This document shows, piece by piece, positions 8,736-17,149 of a stretch of 64,000 nucleotides of DNA. The DNA comes from Dokdonella sp963701115 (GTDB lineage: Bacteria; Pseudomonadota; Gammaproteobacteria; Xanthomonadales; Rhodanobacteraceae). Position 1 is the stretch's first letter, and the number at the start of each line of letters is the position of its first letter. The translations under genes and the position numbers were made by a program. Where the stretch lies: positions 3,224,001 through 3,288,000 of the forward strand of contig OY969566.1 in assembly GCA_963701115.1 (NCBI GenBank), given 5' to 3'. Under the pieces are notes generated by a model that saw only the letters and a program-made list of their open reading frames with translations, ran no database searches and was not told the DNA's origin.

Positions 8736-10349
8736 ATGGAACCTGAAATGAACAGTGATCCTGCGGTAGAAGACGCGACCAGCGATGAGACAAGCGCGCA
8801 GCCCGATCGCGTGCTGATCTTCGATACGACGCTGCGTGATGGCGAGCAGGCTCCTGGTTTCTCGATGAGTCGGGCGCAGAAGTTGCGCATGGCCCAGGCG
8901 CTGGCGGATCTCGGCGTCGACATCCTCGAAGCGGGATTTCCGCATGCATCAGACGATGATTTCGCTTCAGTGAAGGCGATCGCGTCTGCACTGCGTGGGC
9001 CGCGTGTTTGCGGCCTTGCACGCTGCCAGCAGGGCGATATCGAGAGCGTTGCGCGGGCCATCGAGCCTGCCGAAAAAGGACGTATCCACGTTTTTCTTGC
9101 GACCAGCCCGCTGCATCGCGAGTTCAAGTTGCAGATGAGCAAGCAGCAGGTCATCGATACCGCCGTGGCTGGCGTCGAGCGCGCACGTTCGTTCTGCGAT
9201 GACGTCGAATTCTCAGCTGAGGATGCGATCCGCACCGAGCCTGAATTTCTCGCCGAGGTCTTTTCTGCAGCGATCGAGGCGGGTGCGACCACGGTCAATG
9301 TGCCCGATACGGTCGGCTACACGACGCCAATCGAGATCGCCGAGCGCTTCGCCTGGCTGCGCGCCAACGTTCGCGGCGCCGACACGGTCGTTTTCAGCTC
9401 GCACTGCCACGATGATCTCGGCATGGCCGTGGCCAACAGTCTGGCCGCGATCTCGGCGGGTGCCCGCCAGGTTGAATGCACGATCAATGGCATCGGCGAA
9501 CGTGCCGGCAACGCCGCTCTCGAAGAATTGGTCATGGCCTTGCGCGTGCGCAGCGATCGTTTCCCGGGATTGCATACCGGCATCCGCAGCCAGCGCCTGC
9601 ACGCGACCGCGCGACTGCTGGCCCAGATAACCGGCCAGCCGATCGCGCGCAACAAGGCAATCATTGGCGAGAACGCGTTTGCCCATGAATCGGGTATTCA
9701 CCAGCACGGCATGCTCAAGCATCGCGGCACTTACGAGATCATGCGTGCCGAGGATGTCGGTGTTTCCAAAACCGAGCTTGTGCTCGGCAAGCACAGTGGT
9801 CGCCACGCCTTGCGCGAACGCTTGTCGGCGCTCGGGCATGAGCTTGACGATACTGCGCTCGACGAGGTGTTCTCGCGCTTCAAGACCCTCGCCGACAAGA
9901 AGCGCGAGGTCTTCGATGCCGACATCGAGGCGATGGCGGTCGGTCGCGATCCTGAGGCTGCCGGTCCCTGGCATCTGAGTCATCTTCACGCGACCAGCCA
10001 TATCGGCGCGAGTGCTTCGGCATCGGTACGCCTCAGCCACGATGATGGCCGCGTGGTCAATGAGGCCGCGATCGGCGATGGCCCGGTCGATGCCGTGTTG
10101 CGTGCGGTCTCGCGTGCGCTCGGACACGATTTCTCGGTCAACGAATTCCAGATCCGCGCACTCAGCGAAGGCGGCGATGCGCAAGGTCAGGCCGCAATCA
10201 GTGTGATCCACGAAGGTCGCGAACTGCGTGGCCAGTCGGTATCGACCGACATCGTCGAAGCCGCCGCCTGCGCCATTCTCGAAATCGCCAACCGCATCGA
10301 ACACATCAAGACCGATGCGCCTCCTTCAACGACTGCCATTGCCCGCTAG
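8736..10349 (+). CDS. leuA: 2-isopropylmalate synthase
   Basis: Condenses acetyl-CoA with 2-oxoisovalerate, the committed step of leucine synthesis. About 537 aa, usual for the family. The HMGL/DRE-TIM barrel signature DTTLRDGEQAPG is at 30-41, metal ligands in HCHDD at 223-227, and 'NGIGERAGNAALEE' follows. The C-terminal 140 residues form the LeuA allosteric dimer domain used for leucine feedback inhibition. The start is the ATG at 8736; ATG 8748, four codons in, has a slightly better upstream GGA. It is the first structural gene behind the attenuator, with ilvE 9 bp downstream. Confidence 0.95.
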   Translation: MEPEMNSDPAVEDATSDETSAQPDRVLIFDTTLRDGEQAPGFSMSRAQKLRMAQALADLGVDILEAGFPHASDDDFASVKAIASALRGPRVCGLARCQQGDIESVARAIEPAEKGRIHVFLATSPLHREFKLQMSKQQVIDTAVAGVERARSFCDDVEFSAEDAIRTEPEFLAEVFSAAIEAGATTVNVPDTVGYTTPIEIAERFAWLRANVRGADTVVFSSHCHDDLGMAVANSLAAISAGARQVECTINGIGERAGNAALEELVMALRVRSDRFPGLHTGIRSQRLHATARLLAQITGQPIARNKAIIGENAFAHESGIHQHGMLKHRGTYEIMRAEDVGVSKTELVLGKHSGRHALRERLSALGHELDDTALDEVFSRFKTLADKKREVFDADIEAMAVGRDPEAAGPWHLSHLHATSHIGASASASVRLSHDDGRVVNEAAIGDGPVDAVLRAVSRALGHDFSVNEFQIRALSEGGDAQGQAAISVIHEGRELRGQSVSTDIVEAAACAILEIANRIEHIKTDAPPSTTAIAR

Positions 10350-10358
10350 GAAAATTTC

Positions 10359-11330
10359 ATGACTCATGCAGCCCTCATCTGGCACAACGGCCAACTCAAA
10401 CCCTGGGCACAGGCGACCGTGCATGTCAGCGCCCACGCCCTGCATTACGGTTCTTCGGTGTTCGAGGGCGAGCGTGTCTACGCGACCCCGCAAGGCCCGG
10501 CCTTTTTCCGCCTCGCTGAACACACCGCGCGCCTGTTCGAGTCGGCGCGCATGTACGAGATCGAGATCGGCTACAGCGAGGACGAGATCAACGCGGCCTG
10601 CCTCGAATTGATTGCGGCGAACAAGTTGAAGTCGGCCTATGTCCGGCCGATTGTGTTCCGTGGCGCGGGTGGCCTCGGTGTCGTGCCGAAGGAAGGTTCG
10701 CCGGTCGATGTCTCGATCATGGCGCTGGATTGGGGCGCCTATCTCGGCGAGGCGATCGAGCATGGTGCCGATGTCTGTGTTTCCTCATGGAATCGTCCGG
10801 CGCCGAACACGACCCCGAGCTGGGCCAAGGCTGGCGGCAATTATCTGTCGAGCCAGTTGATTGGTTTTGAAGCGAAGCGTGGCGGCTACCACGAAGGCAT
10901 CGCGCTCGGCACCAACGGCCTGCTCAGCGAAGGTGCCGGCGAGAACCTGTTCCTCGTGCGCAAGGGGCGACTGCTGACGCCGAGCACGAGTGCCGGCATC
11001 CTCGCCGGCATCACCCGGGACACGGTGATCACCCTGGCTCGAGATCTCGGTTACGAGGTCGAGGAGCGCGATCTTCCGCGCGAGGCCTTGTACACCGCGG
11101 ACGAGGTCTTCATGACCGGCACGGCGGCCGAGATCACGCCGGTGCGCTCGGTCGATCGCAAGCCGGTCGGAACGGGCAAGCCCGGTCCGATGACACGCGC
11201 GCTGCAAAAATCATTTTTCGGATTGTTCGATGGAAGCACGGCGGATACCCGCAACTGGCTGAGCCATGTTCCTTCGGATTTCAACGCCAAGTATGGACAG
11301 TTGTATGTGCGTTCCGAGGCCGTCGCATGA
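10359..11330 (+). CDS. ilvE: Branched-chain amino-acid aminotransferase
   Basis: PLP enzyme making the final transamination of leucine, isoleucine and valine with glutamate. 323 aa, fold-type IV. The PLP-binding lysine is K157 in SWAKAGGNYLSSQ. The substrate-entry motif HYGSSVFEG (29-37), the phosphate-binding 'AGITRDTVI' and 'DEVFMTGTAAEITPV' are present. Clear start ATG; its last four bases overlap leuC (ATGA), indicating translational coupling. Finding ilvE between leuA and leuC shows that the operon serves all three branched-chain amino acids. Confidence 0.95.
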   Translation: MTHAALIWHNGQLKPWAQATVHVSAHALHYGSSVFEGERVYATPQGPAFFRLAEHTARLFESARMYEIEIGYSEDEINAACLELIAANKLKSAYVRPIVFRGAGGLGVVPKEGSPVDVSIMALDWGAYLGEAIEHGADVCVSSWNRPAPNTTPSWAKAGGNYLSSQLIGFEAKRGGYHEGIALGTNGLLSEGAGENLFLVRKGRLLTPSTSAGILAGITRDTVITLARDLGYEVEERDLPREALYTADEVFMTGTAAEITPVRSVDRKPVGTGKPGPMTRALQKSFFGLFDGSTADTRNWLSHVPSDFNAKYGQLYVRSEAVA

Positions 11331-12736
11331 GTCCGCACACGATCATCGACAAGATCTGGAATGCGCATCAGGTACGCGCCGAGACCAGCGATACGCCCGG
11401 CATCCTCTATGTCGACCTGCACCTGATCCACGAGGTGACCACGCCGCAGGCCTTCAGTGAACTGCATTCGCGCGGCTTGAAAGTCCGCTGTCCCGAGCGC
11501 GTGCTGGCGACGCTTGATCATTCAACACCAACCTTGCCGGCAGGTGCTGATGGAATACGCCCCTATGTCACCGCCGAGGCCAAACATCAGGTCGATCAGC
11601 TCGAGACGAACTGCCGGGATTTCGGCATCGAACTGAATGGCTGGGGTAGTGACCACCGCGGCATCGTGCATGTGATCGGGCCCGAGCTTGGCGCGACCCA
11701 GCCTGGCATGACCATCGTCTGCGGCGACAGTCACACGGCGACGCATGGCGCGTTCGGGGCGCTCGCGTTCGGTATCGGCACGACTGAAGTCGGCCATGTG
11801 CTGGCGACCCAATGCCTGCTCCAGCGCAAGCCGAAATCGATGGCGATCCATGTCGAAGGCAAACTGCGTGCGGGAATCAGCGCCAAGGATCTGATCCTGC
11901 ACATCATCGGCCGCATCGGCGTCGGCGGCGGTACCGGTCATGTCATCGAATATCGTGGGCCGGGCATCGAAGCACTGTCGATGGAAGAACGCATGACTGT
12001 TTGCAACATGTCGATCGAGGCTGGAGCACGCGCGGGTCTGATCGCGCCGGATCAGGTCACCTTCGACTGGCTGCAAGGTCGCCCACGCGCACCACGCGGC
12101 GCCGACTGGGAGCGCGCTGTTGCAGCTTGGCGTACTCTCGCCAGCGATGCGGGTGCACGCTACGACAGCGAAGTACGCATCGACGCCAGTGTGATCGGGC
12201 CGACGATCAGTTACGGCACGCATCCCGGCATGGTTACGCCGATCGCGGCGGCGATTCCGGCCGCGCGTGATGCGCAGGAGACCAAGGCACTGGCCTACAT
12301 GCAGTTCGATGGCGGTCAGGCCCTGACTGGACAAAAAGTCGATGTCGTCTTTGTCGGCAGTTGCACGAATTCGCGCCTGTCCGATCTGCGTGATGCAGCG
12401 GCGGTCATGCGTGGACGCAAGGTTGCCGAGGGTGTGCGCGCCCTGATCGTGCCGGGATCGGTGTTGATCAAGCGCGAGGCCGAAGCCGAAGGCCTTGATG
12501 AGGTATTCCGCGACGCCGGTGCCGAGTGGCGCGAGGCCGGTTGCTCGATGTGCATCGGCATGAACGGCGATATCGCCAGGCCGGGACAACTCGTCGTCTC
12601 GACCAGCAACCGCAATTTCGAGGGGCGTCAGGGCCCCGGCGTGCGCACGGTGCTCGCCAGTCCGCGCGTCGCTGCCGTGGCCGCGATTGCGGGTGTCATC
12701 ACCGATCCGGACAGCTTCCAGGAGCGCGCCGCATGA
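11327..12736 (+). CDS. leuC: 3-isopropylmalate dehydratase large subunit
   Basis: Aconitase-family subunit that, with LeuD, isomerises 2- to 3-isopropylmalate. 469 aa, the usual bacterial length. The [4Fe-4S] ligands are C346 (VGSCTNSR), C406 and C409 (CSMCIGMN). Family motifs VDLHLIHEVTTPQAF and GDSHTATHGAFGALAFGIG are intact. It overlaps ilvE by four bases at the start and leuD by four at the end (both ATGA), which fits equimolar synthesis with LeuD. Confidence 0.97.
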   Translation: MSPHTIIDKIWNAHQVRAETSDTPGILYVDLHLIHEVTTPQAFSELHSRGLKVRCPERVLATLDHSTPTLPAGADGIRPYVTAEAKHQVDQLETNCRDFGIELNGWGSDHRGIVHVIGPELGATQPGMTIVCGDSHTATHGAFGALAFGIGTTEVGHVLATQCLLQRKPKSMAIHVEGKLRAGISAKDLILHIIGRIGVGGGTGHVIEYRGPGIEALSMEERMTVCNMSIEAGARAGLIAPDQVTFDWLQGRPRAPRGADWERAVAAWRTLASDAGARYDSEVRIDASVIGPTISYGTHPGMVTPIAAAIPAARDAQETKALAYMQFDGGQALTGQKVDVVFVGSCTNSRLSDLRDAAAVMRGRKVAEGVRALIVPGSVLIKREAEAEGLDEVFRDAGAEWREAGCSMCIGMNGDIARPGQLVVSTSNRNFEGRQGPGVRTVLASPRVAAVAAIAGVITDPDSFQERAA

Positions 12737-13338
12737 AAGCACTGAAGTCGATCCGCTCGCGCACAGCCAACCTGCCGTTCGAGAATATCGATACCGATCG
12801 CATCATCCCGGCTCGCTTCCTGACCACGACCGCGCGCGCCGGGCTCGGCCGCTATGCATTCAACGACTGGCGCTATCTCGAAGACGGTGCGGACAACCCG
12901 GATTTCCCGCTCAACAAGCCTGAAGCGAAGGGCTGCCGGATTCTTGTTGCAGGCCACAATTTCGGTTGTGGATCGTCGCGCGAACACGCGCCGTGGGCCT
13001 TGCTCGACTACGGCATCGACGCGGTCATCTCATCCGGAATCGCCGATATCTTTCGCAGCAACGCGCTCAAGAACGGGCTGCTGACGATCGTCATCGACGA
13101 GGCCGAGCATCGCGCCCTGCTGGCCAGTCCTGGCATCGAGTTGGTTATCGATATCGCCGAAGGCGCGATCAGCAAAGCCGATGGCTCGAAGATCCCGTTC
13201 AATCTCGATCGATTTGCCCGCCACTGCCTGCTCAATGGCGTCGACCAACTGGGCTTCCTGCTCGACGCCGAGTCCGAAATCAGCGCATGGGAAACACGGC
13301 GCGCCAACAACCCCTATCCGATGGAGAGTGCAGCATGA
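12733..13338 (+). CDS. leuD: 3-isopropylmalate dehydratase small subunit
   Basis: Swivel-domain subunit completing the LeuCD isomerase. 201 aa, the normal size. It begins MKALKSIRSRTANLPFENID with the conserved 'DTDRIIPARFL' and the substrate-binding 'NFGCGSSREHAPWAL' loop. The ATG at 12733 overlaps the leuC stop (ATGA) and was chosen over the longer frame from 12526, which is shadow sequence. leuB begins in its last four bases. Confidence 0.96.
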   Translation: MKALKSIRSRTANLPFENIDTDRIIPARFLTTTARAGLGRYAFNDWRYLEDGADNPDFPLNKPEAKGCRILVAGHNFGCGSSREHAPWALLDYGIDAVISSGIADIFRSNALKNGLLTIVIDEAEHRALLASPGIELVIDIAEGAISKADGSKIPFNLDRFARHCLLNGVDQLGFLLDAESEISAWETRRANNPYPMESAA

Positions 13339-14402
13339 GAGCGGATATCACGGTGCTTGCGGGTGACGGCATCGGGCCCGAAGTGACAGCGGCGGCGGTG
13401 GCGCTGCTGCGTGAAGTGGCCAGCCAGCATGGCCATGTCTTCGAGTTCAACGAGCATCTGATCGGCGGTATCGCCATCGATAGCTGTGGCGAGCCGCTGC
13501 CGCAGGCGACAGTCGATGCCTGCGTCAATTCCGATGCGGTATTGCTCGGTGCCGTCGGTGGCCCGAAGTGGTCGGATCCGCAAGCCAGGGTTCGTCCCGA
13601 GCAGGGTCTGCTCGCGTTGCGCGCCAAGCTCGGCGTATTTGCCAATCTGCGCCCCTTGCGCGTGCATCCGCGCCTGGCCAGCTTTTCGCCGCTCAAGGCC
13701 GAAAAGCTGGTTGGTGTCGATCTCATGTTCGTGCGTGAACTGACTGGCGGCGCTTACTTTGGCAAGAAGTCGCGCGAGGGCGATGTCGCCATCGACGAAT
13801 GCCGCTACAGCGTTGCCGAAGTCGAACGTGTCGTGCGCCGAGCCTGCGAACTGGCTCGTGCACGCAAGGGTCGGCTGACCTCGGTCGACAAGGCCAACGT
13901 ACTCGAAACCTCGCGCCTGTGGCGATCGACGACTGAGCGCGTGGTCGCCGAATACGAAGGAGTGACGCTTGAGCACCAGCTCGTCGATTCGATGGCGATG
14001 CTGTTGCTGACGCGTCCATCGAGTTATGACGTCATCGTCACCGAAAACCTGTTCGGCGACATCCTCACCGACGAAGCCGCCGCGCTGGCCGGATCGCTTG
14101 GTGTGTCTCCGTCTGCATCGCTCGGCAGCGGGCGCCTCGGTCTGTACGAGCCGATCCATGGTTCGGCACCCGATATCGCCGGGCAGGGAATCGCCAATCC
14201 GATTGGCGCGATCCTCAGTGCCGCGTTGTTGTTGCGCCATTCGCTGGGACTTGAAGCCGAGGCGAGCGAGCTTGAGGCGGCGGTCGATGCGGTGCTCGAT
14301 TCTGCTGAACTGACTCGCGATCTCGGTGGTACCGCAAGCACCGCGCAAGTCACCGAATCGGTGCTGGCCCAATTGAAATCCAGACAGAAGGCTGCCGCAT
14401 GA
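13335..14402 (+). CDS. leuB: 3-isopropylmalate dehydrogenase
   Basis: NAD-dependent oxidative decarboxylation of 3-isopropylmalate. About 355 aa. The beta-decarboxylating dehydrogenase features are present: VLAGDGIGPEV at the N-terminus, the substrate arginines around RPEQGLLALR and ANLRPLRV, 'FVRELTGGAYFG', and the metal/NAD motif 'VTENLFGDILTDEAAALAGSLG', then 'GLYEPIHGSAPDIAG'. It overlaps leuD upstream and ilvD downstream by four bases each. The longer frame from 12966 is discarded in favour of the coupled ATG at 13335. Confidence 0.96.
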   Translation: MRADITVLAGDGIGPEVTAAAVALLREVASQHGHVFEFNEHLIGGIAIDSCGEPLPQATVDACVNSDAVLLGAVGGPKWSDPQARVRPEQGLLALRAKLGVFANLRPLRVHPRLASFSPLKAEKLVGVDLMFVRELTGGAYFGKKSREGDVAIDECRYSVAEVERVVRRACELARARKGRLTSVDKANVLETSRLWRSTTERVVAEYEGVTLEHQLVDSMAMLLLTRPSSYDVIVTENLFGDILTDEAAALAGSLGVSPSASLGSGRLGLYEPIHGSAPDIAGQGIANPIGAILSAALLLRHSLGLEAEASELEAAVDAVLDSAELTRDLGGTASTAQVTESVLAQLKSRQKAAA

Positions 14403-16084
14403 GTTCCGCTGAACGCATTCCACTGAATCCGCCGATGCGCAGCGACGCGATCAAGACCGGGCCCGATCGCGCACCGGCTCGCGCGATGCTGCATGCGACC
14501 GGCCTTGATGCCGAGGCGATTGCCAAGCCGTTGATCGCGGTCGTGCATACCTGGTCGAACATCTCGCCGTGCAATCTCAATTTGCGTGACCTCGCCAACG
14601 CGGCGAGTGAGGGAATTCGTGCTGCTGGCGGCACGCCGATCGAGTTCAACACGATCGCGGTGACCGACGGCATCGCCATGGGTACTTCGGGCATGCGTGC
14701 GTCCCTGGTCAGTCGCGAAGTCATCGCTGACTCGATCGAGCTTGCTGTCGATGGCCACTGTCTCGATGCGATGGTCGTGCTGTGCGGTTGTGACAAGACG
14801 ATTCCAGCTGCAGCGATGGCCTTGGCCCGTATGAATATCCCGGGTGTCGCACTCTACGGCGGCAGCATCGCGCATGGCACGCTCGATGGAAAACCGATCA
14901 CCGTGCAGCAGGTGTTCGAGGCTGTCGGCAGCTTTGGTGCGGGCAAGATCACGCACGAACGCCTGTGCACGATCGAACGTGAAGCCTGTCCCGGTGCCGG
15001 CGCCTGTGGCGGTCAGTTCACTGCCAACACGATGGCCATGGTGCTCAGCGCCTTGGGTCTTTCACCACTGGGCTTGAACGACATCACGGCGACCGATCCG
15101 GCCAAGCTCGATGCTGCGCGACGCTGTGGTGAACTTGTGCTCGATTGCCTCAAGGCCGAGCGCAAGCCGCTCGATATCCTCAAGCCCGAAGCTTTCCGCA
15201 ATGCGATGCGCATCGTCGCCGCGACGGCCGGTTCGACCAATGCCGTGCTGCATCTCCTGGCCATTGCCCATGAGGCCGGTGTGCCATTGACCATCGAGGA
15301 TTTCGAGACCGCATCGGTGGCGACGCCGGTGATCACCGACCTGATGCCGGGCGGACGCTACACGGCCGTTGAGATGACCGCAGCGGGTGGCATGGCCGCT
15401 GTCGCGCGCGAGCTGCGAGCGGCGGGATTGCTGGAAGATGCGCCGACCGTGACCGGCCAAACCCTGTTTGCCGAGATCGACGCATCGGCCGAAGCGCCAG
15501 CCGGGCAGGAGGTTATTCATCCGGTTTCCCGTGCGTTCAAGCCACGCGGCGGTTTCTCGATCCTGTACGGCAATCTCTCGCCCGAGGGCTGCATCCTCAA
15601 ACTCGCCGGCAGCGGCCCGTTGCTGTTCGACGGCCCCGCGCGGGTTTTCGAAAGTGAGGAGGACTGCTTCCACGCCGTGCAGTCCGGAAAGATCAAACCT
15701 GGTGACGTTATCGTCATCCGCAACGAAGGGCCGGCCGGCGGCCCCGGCATGCGCGAGATGCTTGCGGTTACCGCCGCTCTGGTCGGTCGCGGGTTGGGCG
15801 ATCAAGTCGCCTTGATGACCGACGGTCGATTCAGCGGCGCGAGCTATGGTTTTGTCGTCGGCCACGTTGCCCCGGAAGCGGTGCGCGGTGGTGCGATCGG
15901 TCTGCTCGAGGACGGCGATCGCATCGTCATCGACGCGGCACGCCGGGTCATTGAAACCGATGCCGATCTCGATACGCGTCGCGCGAGCTGGGTCGCTCCA
16001 ACACCAAAAGTCACTCGTGGCGTTCTTGCCAAATATGCAGCCCTGGTCGGCTCGGCCGCCAAGGGTGCCGTCACTTCTGCCTGA
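14399..16084 (+). CDS. ilvD: Dihydroxy-acid dehydratase
   Basis: Fe-S dehydratase producing the 2-oxo acids of valine and isoleucine. 561 aa. The three cluster cysteines are C58 (SPCN), C131 (GCDKT) and C203 (GACGGQ), a pattern typical of [2Fe-2S] IlvD enzymes. 'GPAGGPGMREML' and 'LMTDGRFSGASYGFVVGHVAPEA' are the usual C-terminal signatures. Its ATG overlaps the leuB stop (ATGA). A 40-bp gap with its own ribosome-binding site follows before ilvC. Confidence 0.96.
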   Translation: MSSAERIPLNPPMRSDAIKTGPDRAPARAMLHATGLDAEAIAKPLIAVVHTWSNISPCNLNLRDLANAASEGIRAAGGTPIEFNTIAVTDGIAMGTSGMRASLVSREVIADSIELAVDGHCLDAMVVLCGCDKTIPAAAMALARMNIPGVALYGGSIAHGTLDGKPITVQQVFEAVGSFGAGKITHERLCTIEREACPGAGACGGQFTANTMAMVLSALGLSPLGLNDITATDPAKLDAARRCGELVLDCLKAERKPLDILKPEAFRNAMRIVAATAGSTNAVLHLLAIAHEAGVPLTIEDFETASVATPVITDLMPGGRYTAVEMTAAGGMAAVARELRAAGLLEDAPTVTGQTLFAEIDASAEAPAGQEVIHPVSRAFKPRGGFSILYGNLSPEGCILKLAGSGPLLFDGPARVFESEEDCFHAVQSGKIKPGDVIVIRNEGPAGGPGMREMLAVTAALVGRGLGDQVALMTDGRFSGASYGFVVGHVAPEAVRGGAIGLLEDGDRIVIDAARRVIETDADLDTRRASWVAPTPKVTRGVLAKYAALVGSAAKGAVTSA

Positions 16085-16124
16085 TTGTCCTTCTCTTCCG
16101 ATTCATCCATTGGAGTCAACCCGC

Positions 16125-17108
16125 ATGTCCGCAACCGTCACCACCGAAGCTCTCAAGAACGCCCGTATCGCCGTGCTCGGCTATGGCAGCCAGGGCCGCT
16201 CGCACGTCCTCAATTTGCGCGATTCCGGCCTCGATGTCGTTGTCGGTCTGCGTCCGGGCGGTCCAACTGCGCTCAAGGCCAAGGCCGATGGCGTCACCGT
16301 GCTGTCGCCCGAAGAGGCAGTCAAGGGCGCCGATCTGGTCGCCGTGCTGACCCCGGACATGGTCCAGCCGCAGCTCTACACCGACGTGATCGAACCGAAC
16401 ATCAAGGCCGGCGCGGCGTTGCTGTTCGCGCATGGATTCAACGTTCATTTCAAGACCATCATTCCGCGCAGCGACATCGATGTGATCCTGGTCGCACCGA
16501 AGGGCCCGGGCCATCTGGTGCGCACCGAGTTCGAGATCGGCCGCGGCGTGCCCTGCCTGTATGCCACGTTCCAGAACATCAGCGGCAAGGCCACCGATCT
16601 GGCCAAGGCCTACGCGGCCGGTCTTGGCGGTGCGCGCGCGCTGTTGATCGAGACCGATTTCAAGGAAGAAACCGAGACCGATCTGTTCGGTGAGCAAGCC
16701 GTGCTTTGCGGCGGCGCCAGTGAACTCGTGCTCAAGGGCTTCGAGACTCTGGTCGAGGCCGGCTATCGCCCGGAAATCGCTTACTACGAAGTTCTGCACG
16801 AACTGAAACTGATCGTCGATCTGCTCTATCAGGGCGGCATCACCAAGATGCTCACCTATGTTTCGGAAACCGCGCAGTACGGCGACTACGTCAGCGGACC
16901 GCGCATCGTCGATGCGGCCACCAAGGAGCGCATGAAGACGATCCTGACCGAAATCCAGGACGGCACCTTTGCGAAGAACTGGGCCGCCGAATACAAGGCC
17001 GGTTTGCCGAACTACAAGCGCCTCAAGCAGGCCGACCTCGACCATCCGATCGAGAAGGTCGGCGCCGAACTGCGCAAGAAAATGACCTGGCTCAACGAGC
17101 CGGCCTGA
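16125..17108 (+). CDS. ilvC: Ketol-acid reductoisomerase, class I
   Basis: NADPH- and Mg-dependent isomeroreductase acting on acetolactate and acetohydroxybutyrate. 327 aa, the short class I length (E. coli IlvC is class II, about 490 aa). The Rossmann motif GYGSQGRSHVLNLRDSG starts at residue 19; 'ILVAPKGPGHLVR', 'ETDLFGEQAVLCGG' and 'VLHELKLIVDLLYQGG' with the metal-binding acids follow. The ATG at 16125 is preceded by TGGAG with 9-nt spacing. The frame extending back to 15846 overlaps ilvD and is rejected. Confidence 0.96.
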   Translation: MSATVTTEALKNARIAVLGYGSQGRSHVLNLRDSGLDVVVGLRPGGPTALKAKADGVTVLSPEEAVKGADLVAVLTPDMVQPQLYTDVIEPNIKAGAALLFAHGFNVHFKTIIPRSDIDVILVAPKGPGHLVRTEFEIGRGVPCLYATFQNISGKATDLAKAYAAGLGGARALLIETDFKEETETDLFGEQAVLCGGASELVLKGFETLVEAGYRPEIAYYEVLHELKLIVDLLYQGGITKMLTYVSETAQYGDYVSGPRIVDAATKERMKTILTEIQDGTFAKNWAAEYKAGLPNYKRLKQADLDHPIEKVGAELRKKMTWLNEPA

Positions 17109-17149
17109 TTGCGGTTCGGAACACCATGCGAAATCCTGGAGATGCACCA